From Clostridiales bacterium (GTDB lineage Bacteria; Bacillota_A; Clostridia; Christensenellales; Borkfalkiaceae): DNA of 6,741 nt. Positions 1 to 6,337 of this stretch are shown here, in pieces. How positions within the stretch are numbered: position 1 is the stretch's first letter; the number at the start of each line of letters is the position of its first letter. The translations under genes and the position numbers were made by a program. Below the pieces are notes generated by a model, which saw only the letters and a list, made by a program, of their open reading frames with translations, did not search any database and was not told where the DNA came from. The stretch spans positions 1 to 6,741 of the forward strand of contig SVHQ01000097.1 of NCBI GenBank assembly GCA_015055785.1, written 5' to 3'.

Positions 1-1326
1 ACGGAGTCTGTTGATTATTATTTGATGCAGTCGCAGGGTAAATTTGCCGATATTTCCGACGTGGTTACGGCTGACCTTGGCTCGTACGGCGAAAGCGGTA
101 AAACGATAGAAGGCAAAATGGATACAGCCATGAGCAGTTTCTTAAAAGCAAAGGACGGAAAATACTATGGCATTCCTTTCTACGATGGTTTCTACGGCTT
201 TATCTATGATGTAGATATGTTTGAAGGGAAGGGTTGGTTCTTCGACGAAGACGGCAACTTTACAAAGACAAACAAATCGACGGGGATTGACGGCAAGGCG
301 GGTACGTATGACGACGGTCTGCCCAAGACGTATGCGCAGTTTAGTCAATTGGTGACAAAAATTCGTAACGATACAGACGGTATTACGCCTTTCGTATATG
401 GTGGTTCGGATAACGAAGGTTACTTCATCGAAGCACTTGCTAACTATTGGTCCAACTACGAAGGCAAAGAAAATATGCAGCGCAACTGGTCCTTTGAAGG
501 GGAAACGGATTTAATTACGGGTTGGGATGGCGATACGCCTATCATTGAAAAGAAAGCAATCAGTGCGGAAAACCGTTTCGAGCTGCAAAATCAGCCTGGC
601 AAATATTATGCTTTGAAATTTATGAGAGAGGTGGTTACTGCGAACGGTCAAAACTATACGGACGCTTCTAACTTCAAGGCGGCGCAGGCAAAATTTATTC
701 AAAGCTACTTGGATGGTGAAGTACAGCCCGGTGCAGTTGCGATGATTGTAGACGGTGCATGGTTTGAAAACGAAGCGGAAATCTCTGGTACGTTTAAGAC
801 GGTATCTAAAATCGACTTTAGAGATGATATCAAGGGCAAGGATTATAAGATGACGAGAAGATTTGCGTTTATGCCCGTTCCTATGGCAAATGAAAGCTGC
901 TCGAAAAAGCAGACGCTGATTTCCTCTAACGAATCTTTCTGCTTCATCAATGCGGCTACGACGGGCGGTAAGTTGGATGTAGCAAAAGAATTTTTGAAAT
1001 TCTTGCATACGGAAACGGAACTTGCTTCGTTCACGAAAACAACGTCGATTACTCGTCCTTACAGTTATACGGTTGATGCGGCTTCGAAAGCAGAAATGTC
1101 TTATTTCGGTCAGTCGTTGATGGAAATGAAAGAAACGGCGGATATTGTATATCCCTACTCGGATAATCTTACGTATATTGAAAATTCTACGCAGCTTCGA
1201 TTGGAAGCATGGGCGTTTACCTCTAAATTCGGTGCGTCCCTAGTGGATAATCCTTTCAGTCAGTTTAGATTAAATGAAAACCTGACGGCAAAAACGTATT
1301 TTGAAGGCTTGCGTAAAGCGTACTAA
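1..1326 (+). CDS. Extracellular sugar-binding protein of a CUT1 ABC importer (5'-truncated)
   Basis: The reading frame is open from base 1 (TESVDYYLMQSQGKF...) to TAA at 1324-1326, giving 441 visible residues. The signal peptide and first part of the N-terminal lobe lie off the left edge, so the TTG/ATG codons at 22 and 25 are internal, not starts. The family 1 solute-binding signature is clear. GKYYGIPF at window residues 53-60 is the usual 'dGkyYGiPf' segment, followed by the aromatic IYDVDMF stretch. An acidic DGKAGTYDDGLP loop (about 97-108) is a form I recall from clostridial members. The C-terminal third has the aromatic helices typical of the second lobe. In Firmicutes such proteins are lipid-anchored outside the membrane and pass oligosaccharides to the permease pair. 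The two permease genes follow directly, which supports this role. The ligand is unknown. Family assignment is confident; substrate is not assignable. Confidence 0.93.
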   Translation, partial: TESVDYYLMQSQGKFADISDVVTADLGSYGESGKTIEGKMDTAMSSFLKAKDGKYYGIPFYDGFYGFIYDVDMFEGKGWFFDEDGNFTKTNKSTGIDGKAGTYDDGLPKTYAQFSQLVTKIRNDTDGITPFVYGGSDNEGYFIEALANYWSNYEGKENMQRNWSFEGETDLITGWDGDTPIIEKKAISAENRFELQNQPGKYYALKFMREVVTANGQNYTDASNFKAAQAKFIQSYLDGEVQPGAVAMIVDGAWFENEAEISGTFKTVSKIDFRDDIKGKDYKMTRRFAFMPVPMANESCSKKQTLISSNESFCFINAATTGGKLDVAKEFLKFLHTETELASFTKTTSITRPYSYTVDAASKAEMSYFGQSLMEMKETADIVYPYSDNLTYIENSTQLRLEAWAFTSKFGASLVDNPFSQFRLNENLTAKTYFEGLRKAY

Positions 1327-1343
1327 GTAAAAATATAAAAGAA

Positions 1344-1378
1344 CTTACCGCAGCGCGCGATTTTGTGGCTGCGGTAAG
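1344..1378 (+). promoter_or_regulatory. Intercistronic stem-loop between binding-protein and permease genes
   Basis: Bases 1344-1354 (CTTACCGCAGC) pair perfectly with 1368-1378 (GCTGCGGTAAG), an 11-bp stem with a 13-base loop. Further pairing inside the loop is possible (C1356-G1367, G1357-U1366, C1358-G1365 with G1355 bulged). It starts 17 bases after the binding-protein stop and ends 27 bases before the next ribosome binding site. No T-run follows the right arm on the + strand (CGAAAATATATAC), so it is not a standard rightward intrinsic terminator. On the minus strand the stem is followed by a T-rich stretch, but no leftward gene is present. By analogy with malE-malF type operons, it may protect the upstream mRNA 3' end or cause partial termination, so that binding protein exceeds permease. 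The hairpin is seen directly; its role is inferred. Confidence 0.75.
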
Positions 1379-1405
1379 CGAAAATATATACATAATTATA
1401 AATTT

Positions 1406-1410
1406 AGGAG
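1406..1410 (+). promoter_or_regulatory. Ribosome binding site AGGAG for the first permease
   Basis: AGGAG lies 6 bases before the ATG at 1417 and selects that start. Another ATG at 1412 is out of frame and only one base from the site, so it is unlikely to be used. Confidence 0.85.
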
Positions 1411-1416
1411 AATGCT

Positions 1417-2373
1417 ATGGCAGAAGCAAAGGAAACTATGGCAAAAGATATTTCAGGGAAACCAAGAAAAATTTTGCATATAAATAAAAAGAAATTATTT
1501 TACTACGGCTTGATGGCGATACCGTTGCTTCAATTTTGCATTTTCTATATCGGTGTCAATTTTCAAAGTATTTTATTGGCGTTTCAAGATTATGACAATT
1601 TGAACGGTAAATTCGAGTTTATTGCGGGTGATATATTTAAAAATTTTAAAGATATTTACGTGGAATACACCGTGAATAATAATATCATTCCGCCTGCGGT
1701 GAAGAACTCTTTGATTTTGTGGTTTTGTACTGCCATTTGCGGAACGCTGATTGCGATTTTCTTTTCTTACTTTATTTTTAAATGTAAATCCATCGGTCGG
1801 TTTTATCGTTTTATCTTGTTTTTACCGTCCATCCTGCCCGGCGTATTGCTTGCCAATATTTTCGAGTGTTTGTCAAGAGACGTATTGCCGTTATTATTCG
1901 GTTGGGAAAATACTTTAGGCAGTAACGACCCGTCGGTAGTTCTGTGGACCGTTATCATGTATTCGGTATTTTTAGGATTTGGTACGCAAGTCTTACTGTA
2001 CAGTAATGCGATGGAACAGATATCGCCTTCCGTTTTGGAAGCGGCGCAGTTAGACGGCGTAGGAAATATGGGGGAATTATTTTTTATTGTTCTTCCCGAT
2101 ATTATGGGTACGATATCTACCTTCATGATAGCAACGATTGCAGGTGCGTTTACAAACCAAGCGAACCTGTATACCTTCTACGGAGAGTGGATTGCAACGA
2201 ATATGCCTGATGCGAATACGTTAGGTTATTATATGTTCGTTATTGTACAAAACGGCGGCAAATTCGGAAAAGATTATTACGGCTTTGCCAGCGCATTGGG
2301 GCTTTGCTGTACGGCGGTTGCTATTATTCCTACGGTACTGTTTAGACGATTTAGTAAGAGATTTGAGGAGTAA
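1417..2373 (+). CDS. CUT1 ABC sugar importer permease, MalF-like
   Basis: This 318-residue integral membrane protein is the first permease of the importer. A lysine-rich cytoplasmic N-terminus (residues 1-28) leads into a hydrophobic segment at about 29-50. After an extracellular loop (about 51-96) come further membrane segments near 97-121, 130-152, 174-195, 225-247 and 287-309, six in all as expected. The coupling motif that docks onto the ATPase is present between the fourth and fifth segments. E208-A-A, G214 and L226-P227 fit the EAA---G---------I-LP consensus. The length is usual for the family. The ATG at 1417 has a well-spaced AGGAG. The gene follows the binding protein after a 90-base gap with a stem-loop and precedes the second permease by 5 bases, so the two permeases are surely co-expressed. 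No ATPase gene is in view. The sugar carried cannot be deduced. Confidence 0.95.
   Translation: MAEAKETMAKDISGKPRKILHINKKKLFYYGLMAIPLLQFCIFYIGVNFQSILLAFQDYDNLNGKFEFIAGDIFKNFKDIYVEYTVNNNIIPPAVKNSLILWFCTAICGTLIAIFFSYFIFKCKSIGRFYRFILFLPSILPGVLLANIFECLSRDVLPLLFGWENTLGSNDPSVVLWTVIMYSVFLGFGTQVLLYSNAMEQISPSVLEAAQLDGVGNMGELFFIVLPDIMGTISTFMIATIAGAFTNQANLYTFYGEWIATNMPDANTLGYYMFVIVQNGGKFGKDYYGFASALGLCCTAVAIIPTVLFRRFSKRFEE
2365..2370 (+). promoter_or_regulatory. Ribosome binding site GAGGAG inside the end of the first permease gene
   Basis: GAGGAG overlaps the last two sense codons (Glu-Glu) of the upstream permease and lies 8 bases before the ATG at 2379. This spacing favours 2379 over the in-frame ATG at 2385. 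The placement suggests that the two permeases are translated in a coupled way. Confidence 0.8.
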
Positions 2374-2378
2374 GGCTT

Positions 2379-3278
2379 ATGGAAATGTTAAAGAAAAAGA
2401 AAAAAGTTTTCAGCGTTACGTTGATTATTTTATGCGTAATTCTTGCTCTGTACACGGTTGTTTTGATTGTGCCTTTGTTGTGGGCATTGTACACCTCGTT
2501 TATCGATTATACAATGTACGACCTCGGAACGGCTCGCGAAGACCTCAAAATGATGATGGATTCGGAGTATTTGACTTGGCAAAATCTCATTACCGCGTTC
2601 ACGAAATTTAAGGTGGATATTGGCGATGGCGTACATATTACGGAAATGTTCGTATATTCCGTTCTTTATTCGGGCGGGTGCTCGATTATCGCAACGATGG
2701 TACCGTGCGTGATGGCATACCTTGTTGCTAGATACGATTATGCCTTTGGGAAAATTATATACGCGATTGTGCTTGTGACAATGGCAATTCCCATCGTTGG
2801 CTCGCTTCCGTCTGAAATCCGTATGATTGAAAATCTGCACTTGATGGATACGCTTTGGGGACTGTATATATTGAGAATGAACTTCCTTGGAATATACTTT
2901 TTGGTATTCCATGCGCAGTTCAAGGCAATCCCTAAGGATTATACGGAGGCGGCGGAATTGGACGGCGCGTCCGATTGGCACATTATGCTTAGGATTATTT
3001 TTCCCATTTCCATCGGTACGATTACGACGGTCATTTTATTGAACTTTATCACGCATTGGAATGATTATCAAATCCCGATGATTTATTGGCCGTCGCATCC
3101 TGTCATGGCATACGGTATGTATTATTTCGTAAAGGTTACGCGCGGTCAAGACGGGCAGGGGAGTACGCCTGTAAGCGTATCTTCCATGATTCTCGTAGCA
3201 ATCCCTATTTTGATTTTGTTTGGTATTTTTAACAAAAAAATTATGTCGAATATGTCCATAGGAGGCGTAAAAGGTTAA
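2379..3278 (+). CDS. CUT1 ABC sugar importer permease, MalG-like
   Basis: This 299-residue membrane protein is the second half of the permease heterodimer. The basic N-terminus (MEMLKKKKK) is followed by hydrophobic segments at about 11-36, 92-116, 123-147, 158-180, 203-227 and 265-285. The ATPase-docking EAA loop is E190-A-A with G196. The usual LP at its end is FP (F208-P209), a mild deviation. The C-terminus ends GGVKG, the tail typical of MalG-like members ('...GAVKG'). Length and topology are normal. Start choice: ATG 2379 has GAGGAG 8 bases upstream; the ATG at 2385 is a less well-placed alternative. The gene lies 5 bases after the first permease and overlaps the next gene by one base (TAATG). 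Its last codons also contain the ribosome binding site of that next gene. Role and family are firm; the transported sugar is unknown. Confidence 0.95.
   Translation: MEMLKKKKKVFSVTLIILCVILALYTVVLIVPLLWALYTSFIDYTMYDLGTAREDLKMMMDSEYLTWQNLITAFTKFKVDIGDGVHITEMFVYSVLYSGGCSIIATMVPCVMAYLVARYDYAFGKIIYAIVLVTMAIPIVGSLPSEIRMIENLHLMDTLWGLYILRMNFLGIYFLVFHAQFKAIPKDYTEAAELDGASDWHIMLRIIFPISIGTITTVILLNFITHWNDYQIPMIYWPSHPVMAYGMYYFVKVTRGQDGQGSTPVSVSSMILVAIPILILFGIFNKKIMSNMSIGGVKG
3260..3265 (+). promoter_or_regulatory. Ribosome binding site AGGAGG within the end of the second permease gene
   Basis: A perfect AGGAGG lies within the Ile-Gly-Gly codons of the permease's conserved GGVKG tail. It is 12 bases before the ATG at 3278, a rather long spacing. 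A weaker AAAGG at 3270-3274 is only 3 bases away. With the TAATG stop-start overlap at 3276-3280, this suggests translational coupling or re-initiation by terminating ribosomes. Confidence 0.7.
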
Positions 3279-6200
3279 TGAAAAAGTTTAACAAACCTTT
3301 TTTGAAAAAACTCGCGCTGTTGGCGGTAGTCGCTTGTACCTGCACGGTTGCAGGGGTTAGCGTCGCGGCGTCGGGCGAGGGGAAAGCAGGGCTTTCAAGC
3401 CCGCTTGCAGAAACGGTCAACATTGGAGACGTTGTGCAAGTACCCGATTATTACGTGGAGCTTGACGGAAAACTGGTCAAAGCAACGGCAAACATCTTGA
3501 CGCCTGACGGCACGGTGTTCGCTGGTTCAAGATTCACGGTAAATAAGGGCGGCAGATACGTTGTGGAATACGTTGTCAACAATACGGTTGTACATACCGA
3601 AGATTGTCTTGCGGTGATGGGGGCGGCGGATATGTTTTCCGTAAATGCGCTTGCAAACGTCGAAGGAATTATGGAATACCCTTACTTGCCTGAAAATGAA
3701 GCATTTAAGGGGGTTGGTGTCAACGTTTATCCAGGAGCGGTGGTATCGTTCGACCGTGATATCAATATGACCGATTTTTCCAAAAATGAGGTATTTTTTG
3801 AAGCGACTGTTTCCCCGAAAGTGCAGGGGGAAACGGATTTCCAACAAATGATTTTAACGTTGACGGATTCCGAGGACAGCGCTTCGTATTTTAGAATTAC
3901 CATCACAGACGGACACGCCGATGGCGGAACGGCTAAGCACGTTGTATTTATCAACGGCGCGGCAAACGGTCAAACGGCAGGCGGGTATAATTACGACGAT
4001 ACGACAAGAGCTCCGTATTGGCAAGAGAAAAATATTTACGGAACGTCGATTCTCAGCAGTTTCCGCGCGGAAACGCGAAACGGAGAGTCGGATTATTCCA
4101 TTAAGCTGTATTACGATTCTACGGAAAAAGCCATATACACGACTCGTTCTGGCGTAAAGAGCTTGGTTGTTGATTTTGACGACCCCGTTATTTTCGGTGG
4201 GAACGTTTGGGACGGCTTTGACAGTGGTAAGGCAAATTTGAAAGTTTCCTTTACCAACATGAATACGAAGGGCGGTCAAGTCATCTTCAACCAAATTGCA
4301 GGGATTTCCTTACGTGAAGAAAATATTGTAGATAGTGTTGCACCTGAGATTAAGGTGGATTTGGGGGAAGAAACGAAAGCCCCGAATGCCTTGCTTGGTA
4401 CGCAGTACAAGATATTCCCTTGCATAGCGGAAGATTTCTTTGATGCAAATGTGACAATTAGCACTTCCGTTTTATACGAGGACGTATTTAATGGTATGGT
4501 GAGCGACGTTTTGGTACAAAACGGTACGTTTGTAACGGACAAGTTGGGTAAATATACCATTCGCTACGTTGCAACCGATTATTCGGGAAACCAATCGATA
4601 AAAGAAGTTTCCTTTGAATGTATTGCAGAGGCAGAGGAAATTACTTTCACAAAGATCCCTTCTGATTTTTCCGTAGAAATATTCGATTGCGTGCGTATAC
4701 CTTCCGTAAATGAAATTCGCGCATTTGGCGGTAATGGGAAATTGAATATATCCGTAAAAACTTTTGCGCCAAACGGACAGGAAGTCGAAATGACTGATTT
4801 TGCGTTTATTCCTCAGCAGTTAGGAATATATAAAGTTGTATATACTGCGACGGATCATTATGGGGTTTCGGCATCGTCTACTGTGAGAGTAGAAGTGTTG
4901 GCGGAAGATAAAACCTTGTTTATGAACGATATTGTATTGCCCAAGTTGCTTATTACGGGCTTTACGTACACAATTCCCGCAATCGAAGCAAAAAACTGTT
5001 ATCAAGGTGTGGTAAGCGATTGTGGAATAGAGTATGTCGTGAACGGAAAGACGTTAGACGGCACGCGTACCTTCCAGGTAAAAGATACGGATACGCAGGT
5101 GGAGGTGGTTTGCCGAGCGTTGACGGAAAGCGGTGTTGAGTGCGATAGGTTGAGTAAAGAAATCACGGTGGTAGACGGTCAGCAGGGTAAGGACCAAACC
5201 GCTTATTTCTACAACAACGACGACAATATGAACATCATCGAAACGATGACGAGTGTGGATTTGATTGTTACGGCAGACTCGTCAGCGGAATTTGCTAATA
5301 AGCTCAGAGGATCGGGCTTTGCGCTTGGTGTAAATTATCTTGCGGAAGACGTTAGATTTAATACGTTTAACGTAACGCTTACCGACGCGCAGACGGGGAA
5401 AATATCGGTCACCTTTGCGTTTGAGATTTCTTCCAATGGAGTAAAGATTACCGCACCTTTTGGTCAGCCGACGACCTTTCCTGTTGCAAATGGGTATTTC
5501 AAGATGGGTTTTGATTGTGAAAGCGCCATTGTATCGGATGCCAACGGTTTGCCCGTAACGTTTGTGGAAAAAGACGATGCAGGCAATGATTTTGCCGGCT
5601 TCGGTGACAGCTTGTATGTGAGTTTTTCCTTTAAGGGGGTGCGTAATGAGAGTAAGCTTTCCCTTTCCCTTTTGAATAACCAGAGCCTTGGTTTCCGTAG
5701 TGAAATTGAAGGCGAAATCGGGGATTTTAAGGGCCCTGAAATCAAAATTTTGGGTGATTTACCCGTGAAGGTTGGTTTAAATTCTGAAATCACGGTCTAC
5801 GCAGCGGAGGCGTTCGACGTTTTAAATCAGGCTTTGGCGCCCACGGTAGAAGTGCAATCTCCTTCGGGTGAGGTTGTCGTGAAGGAAGTGGTTGCGGATA
5901 AAGATATCAAGATCAAAGTCACGGAAGTTGGATCTTATAGGGTAATTTATTATGCGTATGATTCTCAAGGACAACGTACCAGAATGGGACAGCTAATCAA
6001 CGTATTAGATGCGACGGCACCGAGTTTGGATGTAAATTTCTCCAACGTGACGAAATCGGTAGGGGATACAATTACTTTGCCAAGTGTGACAGCGAAGGAT
6101 ACTTCGGGTACGGTGTATTGCGATATATTCATTACCCTTCCAAATAGCGACATAAAAATGCTGTCGCACAGCGAAAATGGAATAGTGACATCTTACCCCG

Positions 6201-6325
6201 CTTCCTTTAAAGTTTCGGATACCGAGATTAAACTGGAAACGAAGGGCAGATACGTCCTTACCATTATGGCGTATGACGACAATTATAACTTGACGATGAA
6301 AACATTTACGATAACGGTAAAATAA
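3278..6325 (+). CDS. Exported multi-domain Ig-like / jelly-roll surface protein, putative glycan-binding
   Basis: I do not recognise a named family for this 1015-residue protein. The N-terminus (basic residues 2-11, hydrophobic 12-31) is an export signal, ending in a plausible SVAA cleavage site. C20 in VVAC could instead be a lipobox. Visible modules: Ig-like (about 45-113), jelly-roll/LamG-like A (about 134-346), three Ig-like units (351-450, 451-541, 542-633), jelly-roll-like B (about 640-806), two Ig-like units (813-910, 911-1015). Five Ig-like units end in variants of G-x-Y-x-[IV]-x-Y-x-A-x-D, for example at 424-434, 516-526 and 885-895. No LPXTG, SLH or C-terminal membrane segment is seen, so the protein is secreted unless C20 is lipidated. 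No catalytic motif was found. It sits between importer permeases and a putative glycan-active lipoprotein, so surface carbohydrate binding is inferred. An adhesin or scaffold role is an alternative. Confidence 0.85.
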   Translation: MKKFNKPFLKKLALLAVVACTCTVAGVSVAASGEGKAGLSSPLAETVNIGDVVQVPDYYVELDGKLVKATANILTPDGTVFAGSRFTVNKGGRYVVEYVVNNTVVHTEDCLAVMGAADMFSVNALANVEGIMEYPYLPENEAFKGVGVNVYPGAVVSFDRDINMTDFSKNEVFFEATVSPKVQGETDFQQMILTLTDSEDSASYFRITITDGHADGGTAKHVVFINGAANGQTAGGYNYDDTTRAPYWQEKNIYGTSILSSFRAETRNGESDYSIKLYYDSTEKAIYTTRSGVKSLVVDFDDPVIFGGNVWDGFDSGKANLKVSFTNMNTKGGQVIFNQIAGISLREENIVDSVAPEIKVDLGEETKAPNALLGTQYKIFPCIAEDFFDANVTISTSVLYEDVFNGMVSDVLVQNGTFVTDKLGKYTIRYVATDYSGNQSIKEVSFECIAEAEEITFTKIPSDFSVEIFDCVRIPSVNEIRAFGGNGKLNISVKTFAPNGQEVEMTDFAFIPQQLGIYKVVYTATDHYGVSASSTVRVEVLAEDKTLFMNDIVLPKLLITGFTYTIPAIEAKNCYQGVVSDCGIEYVVNGKTLDGTRTFQVKDTDTQVEVVCRALTESGVECDRLSKEITVVDGQQGKDQTAYFYNNDDNMNIIETMTSVDLIVTADSSAEFANKLRGSGFALGVNYLAEDVRFNTFNVTLTDAQTGKISVTFAFEISSNGVKITAPFGQPTTFPVANGYFKMGFDCESAIVSDANGLPVTFVEKDDAGNDFAGFGDSLYVSFSFKGVRNESKLSLSLLNNQSLGFRSEIEGEIGDFKGPEIKILGDLPVKVGLNSEITVYAAEAFDVLNQALAPTVEVQSPSGEVVVKEVVADKDIKIKVTEVGSYRVIYYAYDSQGQRTRMGQLINVLDATAPSLDVNFSNVTKSVGDTITLPSVTAKDTSGTVYCDIFITLPNSDIKMLSHSENGIVTSYPASFKVSDTEIKLETKGRYVLTIMAYDDNYNLTMKTFTITVK
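3677..4315 (+). other. Jelly-roll/LamG-like module A of the 1015-residue surface protein
   Basis: Residues about 134-346 break the Ig-like pattern. They contain alternating hydrophobic strands and aromatic loops (YNYDD near 237-241, APYWQEKN near 245-252, IKLYYD 275-280). This is the general look of a concanavalin-like beta-sandwich, often a carbohydrate-binding fold. Landmarks shared with module B are TLTD (194-197), a GF motif followed by VSF (313-325), and the exit linker with PEIK (356-359). The fold is a judgement by eye and the boundaries are approximate. Confidence 0.5.
4328..5176 (+). repeat. Three tandem Ig-like units (protein-level repeat)
   Basis: Residues 351-450, 451-541 and 542-633 form consecutive units of about 90-100 residues. 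The first two end in GKYTIRYVATD (424-434) and GIYKVVYTATD (516-526), each followed by a final strand. The third unit keeps the size and strand pattern but has lost this motif, reading TQVEVVCRALTESG (606-619). It instead carries four cysteines (574, 582, 612, 622). Repetition is visible only in protein; the DNA copies have diverged, so this is old duplication. Confidence 0.65.
5195..5695 (+). other. Jelly-roll/LamG-like module B of the surface protein
   Basis: Residues about 640-806 form a second non-Ig module. TLTD (700-703), GFGDS followed by VSFSF (774-785) and an exit linker with PEIK (820-823) match landmarks of module A in the same order. B is about 40 residues shorter between the first and last landmarks and lacks the aromatic insertion of A. 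The likely reading is a diverged duplicate of A, possibly with a different or lost ligand site. The fold is assigned by eye. Confidence 0.45.
5714..6322 (+). repeat. C-terminal pair of Ig-like units
   Basis: Residues about 813-910 and 911-1015 are two further Ig-like units. They end in GSYRVIYYAYD (885-895) and GRYVLTIMAYD (990-1000), and each begins with an Asp-x-x-[AG]-Pro linker (DFKGP 816-820, DATAP 911-915). The same linker starts the unit after module A (DSVAP 352-356). The last unit runs to the C-terminus with no anchor after it. Confidence 0.65.
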
Positions 6326-6329
6326 GGAG
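6324..6329 (+). promoter_or_regulatory. Ribosome binding site AAGGAG for the lipoprotein gene
   Basis: AAGGAG overlaps the TAA stop (6323-6325) of the preceding gene and lies 8 bases before the ATG at 6338. It fixes the start of the truncated lipoprotein gene and shows that it belongs to the same transcript. Confidence 0.85.
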
Positions 6330-6337
6330 CGTAGTAT

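Noticed and set aside
511..1008. Antisense open frame of 165 codons opposite the binding-protein gene
   Set aside because: It lies wholly opposite a well-supported gene, has no ribosome binding site that I can see, and gives an arginine-rich, compositionally odd protein. It is a by-product of codon use on the + strand.
1344..1378. Rightward Rho-independent terminator ending the binding-protein transcript
   Set aside because: The stem is strong, but the + strand after it lacks a T-run, so a full intrinsic terminator is not supported. Kept only as a stem-loop of unknown role.
1363..1396. Possible promoter ahead of the first permease (CATAAT at 1391-1396)
   Set aside because: The -10-like hexamer has no acceptable -35 partner at 16-18 bases. 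The nearest TTG-type match (1363-1368) is 22 bases away and inside the hairpin. AT-rich spacer explains it.
2243..2611. Same-strand overlapping frame of 122 codons across the permease 1 / permease 2 junction
   Set aside because: It overlaps two strongly supported genes in another frame, and its product shows no family resemblance.
2430..2981. Antisense open frame of 183 codons opposite the second permease gene
   Set aside because: The + strand frame is a clear permease with an EAA loop and membrane segments. The antisense product is rich in Arg, His and Asn with no recognisable domain.
499..3840. Exact 14-base direct repeat GGGGAAACGGATTT at 499-512 and 3827-3840
   Set aside because: Both copies are in coding sequence and encode similar Gly-Glu-Thr-Asp stretches. 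One such match is plausible by chance with this codon use, and there is no flanking similarity or mobile-element structure.
3854..4294. Antisense open frame of 146 codons inside the surface-protein gene; similar frames at 3527-3847, 4276-4560 and 5464-5793
   Set aside because: All lie opposite one continuous, domain-structured 1015-residue frame and show no signals of their own.
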